A stretch of DNA of 26,562 bases from CAZFER01 sp964517495 (GTDB lineage: Bacteria > Hinthialibacterota > Hinthialibacteria > Hinthialibacterales > Hinthialibacteraceae): positions 1-26,562 of the forward strand of contig CAZFER010000083.1 in NCBI GenBank assembly GCA_964517495.1, read 5' to 3'. Within the stretch, counting starts at the first letter, position 1, and each line of letters begins with the position of its first letter. The notes below the pieces were generated by a model. It was not told the origin of the DNA, did not search any database, and worked only from the letters and a program-made list of their open reading frames with translations. The translations under genes and the position numbers were made by a program. Positions 7,359-16,416 of the stretch are shown here, in pieces.

Positions 7359-10300
7359 ATGATATCAAGTGGGCGAGTTCTAATAACTATCCTTTGCTTA
7401 TGTTTAGTCATAACCTTTCACGCGAATGCACAAAATACACGTATGGAACAGGATTTCAAAAATCCCCCTCAAAAATATGGTGTTCGCTGCTGGTGGTGGT
7501 GGCTCAACAGCAATGTCACCAAAGAAGCCATCACCCGTGATTTGGAAGCCATGAAGGCCAAAAACTTTAGCGGGGCGATGATCTTCGACGCCGGGGGCGC
7601 CAATCAACGTGGTAACGCTCAGGTACCAGATGGCCCCACCTACGCCAGCCCTGCCTGGCAGGAATTGTATCTGCATGCCCTCAATGAAGCGAAACGGCTG
7701 GGCTTGGAAATGGGGCTGTCCATCCAAAGCGGCTGGAATTTAGGAGGGCCAAACGTCACTCCGGATTTTGCTGCCAAGCAATTAACCTTTTCGGAAACCA
7801 AACTCACTGGACCAAAGCAATATAACCAAAAATTACCCATGCCCAACACCCGCGATGACTTCTATAGAGATATCTGTGTGCTGGCCTATAAAGAAAAAAG
7901 CGAAGTCCATCCTGAAATCAAACACGAATTCAGCGCCTCTTCCTCTCAACCTCAGTTTCCCTTCCAAAACGCCATCGATGGAGACACCAGCACATACTGG
8001 GTCAGCTCGGGAAACAATCCGAATCAATCCCTATCAAAAGACAATCCTGAATACCTTCAATTTTCATTCAACACCACACAAACCATCTCCGGACTGCATA
8101 TATTGGGCCGGCAGGGCTATGGCCCAAAGTCAATTGAAATTGAACGCTCAACAGATAGCAATGATTTTAAAGCCATAAAATCTTTCACTTTAAAAGATGG
8201 CGAAGCAAAAACCGTTACCGTTGAACCAGTCAAAGCCAAAATCATTCGCGTGGTATTTAAGGACGCCTACGACCATCGATACCCAGACAACCCACGAAAT
8301 GTACAAGTCGCAGAGATCGCTCTTTTGGATGAAGAAGAAAATCCAGTCGGCTCTCAAAGCACCAAACGCCCCATCCGTGATTTACATTTAAAAGCGGGTT
8401 ATCGCGAACTAGGAGGCTCAGCACCCGATTGCCGCTTTTTACTTGATGATTATCCCGCCATTCCGGATGAAGAGGATGTTCGCTTGGATGATCTTATCAA
8501 CATCACCGATAAAATGTCTTCGGATGGTACGCTAAACTGGCGGATTCCTGATGGCAAATGGACCGTTCTCCGCTTTGGATACACGCCCACCAATGCCCAT
8601 GTATCAACCTATAGCGTGGATTGGAACGGCCATGTGATCGATTATCTCAGCCGGGATGCCTTCGTACGCTACTGGGATGAAGTGGTCAATCCCCTATTGG
8701 ATGCCGCCGGTCCACTGGTTGGAACCGTCTTGAAACAACTTGAAACCGACAGTTGGGAATGTGGCGGGATGAACTGGACGGATGACTTTCGAGTGGAATT
8801 TATCCACTATCGCGGCTATGATCCTCTCCCATACCTTCCTATATTCGCTGGAAAAATCGTGGAAGACCGTGCCACCAGTAATCGTTTCCTCGCGGATTTT
8901 CGTAAAACATTAGGCGATTGTGTCGCCAACAACCATTACAAAGTTTTTGCCGAATTCGCCCATAAACGTGGTTTACAAATCCAACCCGAATCAGGCGGAC
9001 CACACGCTGGCCCATTTGACGCCATTAAGAACATGGGATACAACGACATCGTGATGAGCGAATTTTGGGTTCCCTCACCCCACCGTCCTCGTCCGGAAAA
9101 TCGCTTCTTCGTTAAACAAGCCTCATCGGTTGCGCATATCTTCGGCAAGCAATATGTAGGCGCTGAATCATTCACTTCCATCGGCCCCCATTGGGATGAT
9201 GTCTTGTGGAAATCACAAAAACCCAGTGCCGATCACGAATTTTGTTCCGGCTTGAATATGGTCTTCTTCCACACGTTCACCTGTTCACCCCCGGAAATGG
9301 GCTTGCCCGGTCAGGAATACTTCGCCGGTACCCATATCAATCCCCAAGTAACCTGGTGGGATTATTCAGACGCCTTCATCAATTATCTCAACCGATGCCA
9401 GTATCTATTGCAGCAGGGCCGATTCGTCGCTGATGTGCTTTATTACTACGGCGATCATGTTCCCAACCTGGTGCGTCTTAAGGAGGATGATCCAGCAAAA
9501 GTGCTTCCGGGTTTTGATTATGACGTCACCAACGAAGATATTCTCCTGCAACTAAAGGTGCAAAATGGCGATGTTGTCGTTCCTGGTGGCTTGCCTTATC
9601 GGTTGCTGGTTCTTCCCGATCATAAAGTCCTCTCTCTGGCCGCCCTCGAGAAAGTCGGCGAACTGTTAAAACAGGGTGCAACCATTCTAGGCCCCAAACC
9701 AGACCGGCTTGTCAGCCTTCAGGGAGGATCAGCCGCTCAAGCGAAATTCAAGCGATTGGCAAATCGCATCTGGGGTGAATCACTCGACGACACAGGAGAA
9801 AAATCAATAGGCCAAGGCCGTTTAATTTGGGGAAAAACGGGACGCGAAGTTTTGATGGAAGATGAAATTCAACCTGATTTCATGGTGAAACAAAAAGATG
9901 AAGTGGCACACTTCGATTATATCCATTACACCCTCGATGATGCCCATCTCTATTATGTTTGCAATCAATCAGAACAATCCCGCGATGTCACCTGCACATT
10001 TCGCATCCAGGGGCGGCAACCGGAATTATGGAACGTGATAACTGGTGAAACCCGCTCACTCAATGCGTTGACCCAAACGAACGGGCAAACAGAAATTCCT
10101 CTTCACTTCACACCCTATGGATCATACTTTGTAGTTTTCCAAAATGACATTTCGGATGAAACTGTTGGCAATCAAAACACCAATTTCATTACATACCAGC
10201 CTATTCAAACCATCCAAAACCCCTGGCAGGTGTCATTTGATCCCCTATGGGGCGCACCCGAAAAAGTCCAGTTCAACGAACTCATCAGTTGGACCGAACA

Positions 10301-10682
10301 CCCCAATCAAGGCATACAATTTTATTCCGGCAAAGCGATATACAACAAACAATTTGATTTTGTTGGAGAGCGTGATGATGAAAAACAATATTGGCTCGAT
10401 TTAGGCGAAGTCAAAGATGTTGGAATCGCATCAGTAAAGCTGAATGGGAACGATCTGGGTATCGTTTGGACCAAACCATTCCGGGTGGAAATCACCGATG
10501 TTTTAAAGAAAGAAGATAACCAGTTGGAGATCGATGTCATAAACTCCTGGCGTAACCGCCTGGTCGGCGATCGTGATCTCCCTGAAGAAAAGCGATACAC
10601 CCAAACCAACATAACCATACGCCCCGAATGGAAAACCCTGGATTCAGGCCTACTAGGCCCCGTACAAATCCTTTCAAACTAA
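7359..10682 (+). CDS. Exported GH106-like glycosidase (probable alpha-L-rhamnosidase) with F5/8C-like domain
   Basis: A secreted enzyme of 1107 residues, probably acting on rhamnose-containing glycans. It has a Sec signal peptide with likely cleavage after ANA (residue 24). The catalytic region begins with CWWWWLNSNVTKEAITRDLE (44-63) and continues with MIFDAGG and GLSIQSGWNLGGPNVTPDFA (119-138), typical of GH106-like hydrolases. A beta-sandwich resembling an F5/8 type C (discoidin, CBM32-like) domain interrupts it at about 184-324 (FQNAIDGDTSTYW, YLQFSFN, RVVFKDA). Later landmarks are LETDSWECGGMNW (461-473), PESGG (543-547), MSEFW (566-570) and GAESFT (601-606); candidate catalytic acids lie among these glutamates. 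The C-terminal sandwich (YWLDLGEVKDVG to VINSWRNRLVGD) is also family-typical. AGGAG (7345-7349) sits nine bases before the ATG. Substrate assignment is by family only. Confidence 0.85.
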   Translation: MISSGRVLITILCLCLVITFHANAQNTRMEQDFKNPPQKYGVRCWWWWLNSNVTKEAITRDLEAMKAKNFSGAMIFDAGGANQRGNAQVPDGPTYASPAWQELYLHALNEAKRLGLEMGLSIQSGWNLGGPNVTPDFAAKQLTFSETKLTGPKQYNQKLPMPNTRDDFYRDICVLAYKEKSEVHPEIKHEFSASSSQPQFPFQNAIDGDTSTYWVSSGNNPNQSLSKDNPEYLQFSFNTTQTISGLHILGRQGYGPKSIEIERSTDSNDFKAIKSFTLKDGEAKTVTVEPVKAKIIRVVFKDAYDHRYPDNPRNVQVAEIALLDEEENPVGSQSTKRPIRDLHLKAGYRELGGSAPDCRFLLDDYPAIPDEEDVRLDDLINITDKMSSDGTLNWRIPDGKWTVLRFGYTPTNAHVSTYSVDWNGHVIDYLSRDAFVRYWDEVVNPLLDAAGPLVGTVLKQLETDSWECGGMNWTDDFRVEFIHYRGYDPLPYLPIFAGKIVEDRATSNRFLADFRKTLGDCVANNHYKVFAEFAHKRGLQIQPESGGPHAGPFDAIKNMGYNDIVMSEFWVPSPHRPRPENRFFVKQASSVAHIFGKQYVGAESFTSIGPHWDDVLWKSQKPSADHEFCSGLNMVFFHTFTCSPPEMGLPGQEYFAGTHINPQVTWWDYSDAFINYLNRCQYLLQQGRFVADVLYYYGDHVPNLVRLKEDDPAKVLPGFDYDVTNEDILLQLKVQNGDVVVPGGLPYRLLVLPDHKVLSLAALEKVGELLKQGATILGPKPDRLVSLQGGSAAQAKFKRLANRIWGESLDDTGEKSIGQGRLIWGKTGREVLMEDEIQPDFMVKQKDEVAHFDYIHYTLDDAHLYYVCNQSEQSRDVTCTFRIQGRQPELWNVITGETRSLNALTQTNGQTEIPLHFTPYGSYFVVFQNDISDETVGNQNTNFITYQPIQTIQNPWQVSFDPLWGAPEKVQFNELISWTEHPNQGIQFYSGKAIYNKQFDFVGERDDEKQYWLDLGEVKDVGIASVKLNGNDLGIVWTKPFRVEITDVLKKEDNQLEIDVINSWRNRLVGDRDLPEEKRYTQTNITIRPEWKTLDSGLLGPVQILSN

Positions 10683-10693
10683 AGGAGGGCTAA

Positions 10694-10764
10694 GGGAGGG
10701 CAACGCTCCCGCGGAGCCGATTGCATAACAACAACAAAGGGAGGGCAACGCTCCCGCGGAGCCG
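10694..10764 (+). repeat. Tandem pair of GC-rich repeat, family C copies 1 and 2
   Basis: An identical 26-base unit beginning GGGAGGGCAACGCTCCCGCG occurs at 10694-10719 and 10739-10764, with a 45-base period. The unit contains a self-complementary core (GGGAG…CTCCC). A third copy with three substitutions lies at 22256-22281. The pair fills the 139-base gap between the glycosidase and the next oxidoreductase, and may act as transcript-end hairpins or be a mobile REP-like element. Two copies with a short spacer do not make a CRISPR. Confidence 0.8.
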
Positions 10765-10821
10765 CTAAATTACAAATTTAAAGTGATTCATCACACCAAC
10801 ATATAAAAAGGGGAAATCAAA

Positions 10822-12060
10822 ATGTCAACACAACCAATGAACCGACGAAATTTCCTAAACCGCACCACCCAATCAGGCCTCGCCATAGCCGCTGCTTCAA
10901 CCTTAAGCAAGCCACAAAAGGTGTTAGGCGCAAACGATCGCATTAACATTGGCCTGATCGGCTGTGGAGGGCGGGGAAGCCGTTTGATGGTTCTCATGCA
11001 AACGCATGACAATGTGGATTTCACCGCTGTATGCGACGCTTACGAACCCAAACGAAAACGCGGTAAAGAAAAAGCCGGTAAAAACGCCAAAGAGTATGTG
11101 GACCACCGCAAACTGCTCGAACAAAAGGATCTGGACGCCGTTGTCATCGCCACCCCCGAGCATCTCCATGGCACTCAATTAATTGACGCTGTTGCTGCGG
11201 GCAAGGATGCGTATGTTGAAAAACCAATGACTTACTCAGTGGAAGAAGGTGTACGCGTCATCAAAACGGTGCGCAATAGTGACCGCATCGTACAGGTCGG
11301 CATGCAACGCCGCAGTGCCCCGATGTGTATTGAAGCAAAACGCCTGGTGGACGAAGGTGTATTGGGCGACGTTACCCTGGTGCGATGCCAATGGTATTGG
11401 CACGTGAATCCTCTTAATCCCAATGTAAAAGTCCAGGGCGATTTTAACTGGGATTTATTCTTGGGACCCGCCCCAAAACGTCCTTTCGATCCCCGCCGCG
11501 CCCTGCAATGGAACTGGTATTGGGACTATTCCGGCGGCATGGTAACCGGCCAGGGTGTGCACCTGCTTGATTTAATGCAATGGTACATGGGCAAAGGCAC
11601 CCCCTTGTCTGCCGTTATGCAGGGCGGTTCATACAGATTAGGTGGCGAATGCCCCGATGTATTCAGTGCCAGCTATGAATATGATGGATATACCGCATCC
11701 TGGATCCTATCGTATAACAACAGCTTTGATAACGGCTGGAAAGTCACTTTCCAGGGTACCAAAGGTACGCTGGTGATTGGTGAACCCATCTTCGCCGAAG
11801 GCGAACGCGGCTATCGCATTTATAAAGAACCCTGGCGTGATGTGGAAAACCGCACACCCATTTACAAAAGCGAGGAAGGCCTCCCCACCGATCCCCACGT
11901 CGATAACTGGTTCGATTGTATGCGTAGCCGAAAAGAACCCAACGCCCCTGTCGAGGTGGGACATACTGCCGCAGCAGCCTGCCATGTGGCAATCCAAGCC
12001 TTCCGCAACAAAACCATCGCTAAACTGGATAAAGATTGCACCAAATTAACGTTAGGATGA
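10822..12060 (+). CDS. Tat-exported Gfo/Idh/MocA family oxidoreductase
   Basis: A 412-residue NAD(P)-dependent dehydrogenase-like protein of the glucose-fructose oxidoreductase/inositol dehydrogenase family. The N-terminus carries a twin-arginine signal (NRRNFLNRTTQSGLAIAAAS, 7-26), so it is predicted to fold with its cofactor in the cytosol and act in the periplasm. The Rossmann motif is GLIGCGGRG (44-52). The family's EKP with its catalytic lysine is at 133-135, and GQGVHLLDLMQWYMG (244-258) supplies the His/Asp of the active site. A ribosome-binding AAGGGGA precedes the ATG. Its position after an exported glycosidase suggests it oxidises or epimerises a released sugar or glycoside, but the substrate is unknown. 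Confidence 0.92.
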   Translation: MSTQPMNRRNFLNRTTQSGLAIAAASTLSKPQKVLGANDRINIGLIGCGGRGSRLMVLMQTHDNVDFTAVCDAYEPKRKRGKEKAGKNAKEYVDHRKLLEQKDLDAVVIATPEHLHGTQLIDAVAAGKDAYVEKPMTYSVEEGVRVIKTVRNSDRIVQVGMQRRSAPMCIEAKRLVDEGVLGDVTLVRCQWYWHVNPLNPNVKVQGDFNWDLFLGPAPKRPFDPRRALQWNWYWDYSGGMVTGQGVHLLDLMQWYMGKGTPLSAVMQGGSYRLGGECPDVFSASYEYDGYTASWILSYNNSFDNGWKVTFQGTKGTLVIGEPIFAEGERGYRIYKEPWRDVENRTPIYKSEEGLPTDPHVDNWFDCMRSRKEPNAPVEVGHTAAAACHVAIQAFRNKTIAKLDKDCTKLTLG

Positions 12061-12098
12061 ATTCCTCTTCTATGAATTAATTGGAAAATAAAATCAGG

Positions 12099-12138
12099 GT
12101 GGCAAGGGCTGATTCATTCGTCGTCTTTCCCTTGCCAC
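12099..12138. repeat. Inverted repeat between convergent genes, 10-base arms
   Basis: GTGGCAAGGG (12099-12108) and CCCTTGCCAC (12129-12138) are exact inverted repeats with a 20-base loop. The hairpin lies 39 bases after the oxidoreductase stop and could end its transcript, although no clean U-tract follows. Confidence 0.5.
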
Positions 12139-12157
12139 TCAGATGATATATCCAGAA

Positions 12158-12204
12158 TGGTTGCCAAGGGTAAAAAAAAAACGACGTTTTACCCTTGGCA
12201 ACCA
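12158..12204. terminator. Long perfect hairpin between convergent genes, probable bidirectional terminator
   Basis: Arms 12158-12175 and 12187-12204 are perfectly complementary over 18 bases (TGGTTGCCAAGGGTAAAA and its reverse complement), with an 11-base A-rich loop. The element lies between the convergent oxidoreductase and sucC genes. Its core resembles that of the preceding hairpin at 12099-12138. The A/T run lies at the loop side of the stem rather than after it, so a classical intrinsic terminator is only partly supported. The remainder of the gap, 12205-12437, shows nothing else I can name. Confidence 0.5.
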
Positions 12205-12437
12205 CTTTCATTTAGTTGGCTTATTTTCAGGTTCAACTAGACCGTCCGGGATAAGCAAATAGACTTATCAACATAAACGGCAATTTTAAGATATCCTGAG
12301 TTGGGGGAAAAGCATCTGACACCAATTTGTCGATCAAATGTAAATTCGTGCCGGGATAATTGAAATAAACCTCATCCTTGCATGTCTACTGCATTGAACA
12401 TTTCTAAATAAATTGCTTCAGGTCACCGGAAATCCAC

Positions 12438-13598
12438 TCACCGAATCGCCTCAACTACTTTATTGGCGGCTTCCGCCAATCCTTCAGCGACGATGAAAGG
12501 AAACTCGGCTTCTTGAAGCATTTCACGGGCTTGTTTGGAATTGGTGCCCTGCAAGCGAACGACAATGGGGACCTTTACTTCGACCTTGTCCAGAGCTTGA
12601 ACAATCCCACCTGCGACACGGTCGCAACGGACGATTCCACCGAATATGTTGACCAAGACTGCTTTAACATTGGAATCCGACATGAGAACATTAAACGCGG
12701 CCGCCACTCGCTCAACGCTGGCGCCTCCTCCAACATCGAGAAAATTGGCGGGCATTGATCCGGCCAGTTTGACCAAATCCATGGTCGCCATTGCCAGGCC
12801 AGCACCGTTAACCATACATCCCACTTCACCATCAAGTTTGATGTAATTCAGGCTGTATTTGGATGCTTCGATTTCGAGCGGTTCTTCCTCGGTCAGATCA
12901 CGCAAATCGAGAAAATCCTTGTGGCGAAACAGGGCGTTATCGTCGAGGTTGATTTTGGCATCGAGGGCGATCACACGTCCGTCTTCTGTAACGACCAGAG
13001 GATTTATTTCAGCCAGAGAAGCATCACATGCCTCGAATGCCTTATAGAGTTTGATTAAAAATGAAGCACAGGCCAGCGCTTCCTTGCCCTCCAGGCCGAT
13101 ACCAAACGCCAACATACGGGCCTGATAAGGTTGAAAGCCAACCGCACGATCAACCTGGGCTTTTAAAATCTTTTCTGGCGATCGGGCTGCAACCTCTTCA
13201 ATTTCCACTCCACCCTCGGATGATGCCATAACCACCACTTGTTCAGTCGCGCGATCTATAACAATACCGATGTAAAGTTCTTTCTTGATGGGTAACCCTT
13301 CTTCAATCAGGACTTTTAATACTTCCTTGCCTTGAGAGCCAGTTTGGTGGGTGACCAACTTCATTCCCAGTATGGTTTGAGCCAGTTCCTTGGCTTCCGC
13401 GGATGATTTGGCCAATTTCACTCCACCACCCTTTCCACGCCCGCCAGCGTGAATTTGAGCTTTAACCACGACCACCTCAGAACCAAGTTCATTCGCTGCA
13501 TTCATAGCCTCTTCAGCATCTGAAATAACCAAACCCTTCGGCACCGGTACATCAAAACGGCGAAGGATATCTTTTGCCTGATATTCATGAATTTTCAT
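12438..13598 (-). CDS. sucC: Succinyl-CoA ligase (ADP-forming), beta subunit
   Basis: Beta subunit (386 residues, usual length) of the TCA-cycle enzyme that couples succinyl-CoA cleavage to nucleotide phosphorylation. It begins MKIHEYQAKDILRRF. An ATP-grasp fold is seen with KAQIHAGGRGKGGGVKLA (about 46-63), EINPLVV, ALDAKINLDDNA and MVNGAGLAMATMDL. The C-terminal ligase domain has NIFGGIVRCDRVA and RLQGTNS. GGGAG is correctly spaced before the ATG. It starts 15 bases after the M1 peptidase stop, so the two are probably co-transcribed. The alpha subunit gene sucD, which usually follows, is absent here, and the next gene is convergent. Confidence 0.96.
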   Translation of the reverse strand: MKIHEYQAKDILRRFDVPVPKGLVISDAEEAMNAANELGSEVVVVKAQIHAGGRGKGGGVKLAKSSAEAKELAQTILGMKLVTHQTGSQGKEVLKVLIEEGLPIKKELYIGIVIDRATEQVVVMASSEGGVEIEEVAARSPEKILKAQVDRAVGFQPYQARMLAFGIGLEGKEALACASFLIKLYKAFEACDASLAEINPLVVTEDGRVIALDAKINLDDNALFRHKDFLDLRDLTEEEPLEIEASKYSLNYIKLDGEVGCMVNGAGLAMATMDLVKLAGSMPANFLDVGGGASVERVAAAFNVLMSDSNVKAVLVNIFGGIVRCDRVAGGIVQALDKVEVKVPIVVRLQGTNSKQAREMLQEAEFPFIVAEGLAEAANKVVEAIR

Positions 13599-13613
13599 TG
13601 ATTAACTCCCATC

Positions 13614-16250
13614 CTATTGCTCATCATTTTCTGATTCGTCATTGTTATCGTCTTTTTTAAGCAGTTCCAGGGCTTTTTCCAATTTTTCCAAACGTTCCTC
13701 TAACTTTTTATTTTCGTCTTCCAGTTCATCGATACGCCTCGAGTTTTTCCCCGCTAAATCAGGAACCTCTTCCTTGCGAATTTCTTGAATAGCCCCGTCA
13801 GCCTGATTGCGAATTCCTTCCTCTGAATCATCATTAGCCACTCGGCGAAGTTGGGGAATTGCTTTCTCATCCTTTAAATCCTGCAACGCGGAAATCGCAG
13901 CCCGTTTGATGGAATCGGATTCTGACTCAAGATAGTCCAATAATAATTCCCTGGTTTTATCCTGGTGCTTTTCAATCTTATCAACCAATCGGCCTAATCC
14001 ACGAATGGCTGTATGACGCACCCCTCGTGGATTCGGGTCTTTTGAGTATTTCACCAATGAGGAATATACTTTAGGTTCTTCGAAATCCACCAGGGCATTC
14101 ATCACAGCTGTGCGAATTTTATTCCGGTGAGACTCACGTTGTAGGCCCGGCAACAACACCGCAGCGGCTTTTTCAAGTTTAAGGTTCGACAATCCATTAA
14201 CTGCAGCAGTTACAACATGGATGCTCTCATCCTCTTTAAAACGCTCTACCAAAATAGCATAAATTTCTTCATCTTTGTAATATTTCCCCAGCTGTTCAAT
14301 CACTTCACGGCGAACGTTAGGATGGGGATGATGGCTGGCCTTCATAAGAATTTTTCGGGTCTTCTCATTGTGGATTTTCCCCAACGACTGAGCGGCTGTT
14401 TGTTGTACTTTCCAATAAGAATCATGATTCAAGGTATGTTCAAGTGCATCAATAACACGATCATCATCGTCGTCATCAAATTCACGCGCAGCACGGATAC
14501 GGACAATAATGGTGGAGCCGTTTCTTAAATCCTCTAAAAGCATATCCTGGGATTTTTTATGAGTGAGTTCCATTAAAACTTTGATAGAGGGATCAACATT
14601 GATTCGCTTCGGCGCTTTCGGGCAATCGATAAAGACGGTTTCATCCTTTTTTGACATGTCAAATGATTCGAGAATGGTTTCATCCTCTGTGGCCACTTCA
14701 ATCTCCAATGGAAATGCAAAGGCAGGTGCCCCTTCTTCCATCTCCTGGGTTTGCTGGATACGTAATTTAACCTGCTTTGTTTTTGGCAACCATTCATGTT
14801 TCACTTCCACTTTTGGATGCCCTGCACTAAAAACCCATTGCTCAAAAAAACGATCCATTGGCTTGCCTGTCGCCTCTTCGATAGCCTCCATTAGATCGTC
14901 GGTATCAACCAATCCCACGGCGTTTTGGTGTAAATAAAGTTTCAGACTTTTTCTAAATAGTTCATCCCCTAATTGTTGACGAAGCATATGAAGAACAGAT
15001 GCACCTTTGGGATATGAATGGGAATCAAACATTTCCCATGGATTATCAAAGGTATTGGTTACTATAGGCCGAGTATATCGCCGGCTCGAATTAATATAAC
15101 TTTCCATCTTTCCTGATATGGCTTCCAAGTAGGCATCTTCGCCTTTTTCGTGTTCAAACCATAAGGCATCAGAAAGCGTAGCAAAGCCTTCATTTAACCA
15201 AAGTTGAGGCCAGGATTCGCATGTGACTAAATCACCAAACCATTGATGAGCCAATTCATGGGCGATTAATCCATCATAATCGGTATCAAGGCGTGCGGTT
15301 TCATCAATCACCGCCCATTCAAACAAAGTGGTAGCTGTGGTGTGCTCCATTCCACCCGCGCGAAAATAACGCACCGCTACCTGGGCATATTTTTCGTAAG
15401 GATATTCATATCCAAAATAATCACTGAAAAATTCAATCATGGCGGGCGTTTTTCCCATGCTTGGCCGTGCATCGCCGGCAAGTCCTTCTTCCACATAATA
15501 TTCAACCGGAATACCATTCCATTCATCTTTTACAATATCAAATTTACCAACCACCAGGCTGACAAGATAAATAACATGGGGTATTTCCTGTTTCCAATGG
15601 TCAGTCTTCCAATCACCTTCAATCGTTGACTCAACCAATAAACCATTCGAAAGGGTGGTAAATTCTTTTGGTACAGTGGCCACCATTTCGGTCACCATGC
15701 GGTCATTCGGATAATCAACACATGGAATCCAATGTGAACCCCAGGTATCTTCATTTAATGTATACAGTTGATCGGGACTTTGTGGAGCAACATGTTTTGA
15801 ATCAGTAAAATACATTCCCCCTTCAGGAGTGGCTTTGTAGGTAATCGATAGGTTATACGTCTTATCAATGGGGAGTGAATCCTCGAAAGTAATGTGGAGT
15901 TTATTATCGGCATAGGTCCAGTCTAATTCCGCCGATGCATTGCAATTCACCTTTTCTATCTCCATCTCGATAGCATCAAAATGGATTTCTTTAACCGAAT
16001 CATGAATGGGCTCAAATTGATAATGTGCCGTTGCTTCGACCCGGCTTTCGCTCATGATTACCTTTATATCCAATTTTAAGTGAAGACAATCTATGGTTCG
16101 CGCTGGCCGATAATGCCGTGGAAAAACCCCATCTGTTTTCCTGGGAGGAAACAGAAACTGAGACTGTCCTCGATCATCAGCCCGTACACTGAGACATGAA
16201 ACAATCATCACACCAACGATCCCCAATACCATCAACTTTTTCCGATTCAT
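13614..16250 (-). CDS. Exported M1 family metallo-aminopeptidase with HEAT-repeat C-terminus
   Basis: A zinc peptidase of the aminopeptidase N family, 878 residues, with an N-terminal signal (about 1-24). The substrate-binding motif reads AGGMEHTT (298-305), a variant of GAMEN. The zinc site is HELAHQWFGD (331-340) with the third ligand E354 in WLNEGFA. After the catalytic core (to about 570) come an acidic run of six aspartates and several HEAT-like helical repeats (about 590-825; for example WKVQQTAAQSLGKI and HPNVRREVIEQLGKY). A charged coiled coil (about 836-866) and an acidic tail end the protein. The repeats suggest contact with other proteins at the cell surface or periplasm. AGGAG lies seven bases before the ATG. 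A promoter candidate is listed separately. Confidence 0.93.
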   Translation of the reverse strand: MNRKKLMVLGIVGVMIVSCLSVRADDRGQSQFLFPPRKTDGVFPRHYRPARTIDCLHLKLDIKVIMSESRVEATAHYQFEPIHDSVKEIHFDAIEMEIEKVNCNASAELDWTYADNKLHITFEDSLPIDKTYNLSITYKATPEGGMYFTDSKHVAPQSPDQLYTLNEDTWGSHWIPCVDYPNDRMVTEMVATVPKEFTTLSNGLLVESTIEGDWKTDHWKQEIPHVIYLVSLVVGKFDIVKDEWNGIPVEYYVEEGLAGDARPSMGKTPAMIEFFSDYFGYEYPYEKYAQVAVRYFRAGGMEHTTATTLFEWAVIDETARLDTDYDGLIAHELAHQWFGDLVTCESWPQLWLNEGFATLSDALWFEHEKGEDAYLEAISGKMESYINSSRRYTRPIVTNTFDNPWEMFDSHSYPKGASVLHMLRQQLGDELFRKSLKLYLHQNAVGLVDTDDLMEAIEEATGKPMDRFFEQWVFSAGHPKVEVKHEWLPKTKQVKLRIQQTQEMEEGAPAFAFPLEIEVATEDETILESFDMSKKDETVFIDCPKAPKRINVDPSIKVLMELTHKKSQDMLLEDLRNGSTIIVRIRAAREFDDDDDDRVIDALEHTLNHDSYWKVQQTAAQSLGKIHNEKTRKILMKASHHPHPNVRREVIEQLGKYYKDEEIYAILVERFKEDESIHVVTAAVNGLSNLKLEKAAAVLLPGLQRESHRNKIRTAVMNALVDFEEPKVYSSLVKYSKDPNPRGVRHTAIRGLGRLVDKIEKHQDKTRELLLDYLESESDSIKRAAISALQDLKDEKAIPQLRRVANDDSEEGIRNQADGAIQEIRKEEVPDLAGKNSRRIDELEDENKKLEERLEKLEKALELLKKDDNNDESENDEQ

Positions 16251-16285
16251 TTCGCACTCCTCGCATCAACAAGATTAATTTGATC

Positions 16286-16314
16286 ATTATAAAGAAATAC
16301 TCGGGGGAAGTGAA
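16286..16314 (-). promoter_or_regulatory. Probable sigma-70-type promoter of the M1 peptidase-sucC unit
   Basis: On the minus strand, TTCACT (16309-16314) and TATAAT (16286-16291) are separated by 17 bases. The -10 is a full consensus match and the -35 matches at four of six positions. Transcription would begin about 30 bases before the peptidase start codon. The same 166-base region must also hold the promoter of the divergent DUF4432 gene. Confidence 0.55.
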
Positions 16315-16416
16315 TAAGGATGAGAATATTAACGATAAAACGTTTCCCCCCCTTTATTTATGAACACCTATTTTGTGATAATGATAAATAAACACATTGT
16401 AGAAGGAGAAACAAAA

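Noticed and set aside
10694..10764. Tandem GC-rich repeats as a CRISPR array
   Set aside because: Only two units with a 19-base spacer, no cas genes, and a third copy lies alone elsewhere.
15298..15312. M1 substrate motif GGMEH as a loss-of-function change from GAMEN
   Set aside because: As far as I recall, the family tolerates variants here, and the zinc ligands and catalytic glutamates are intact.
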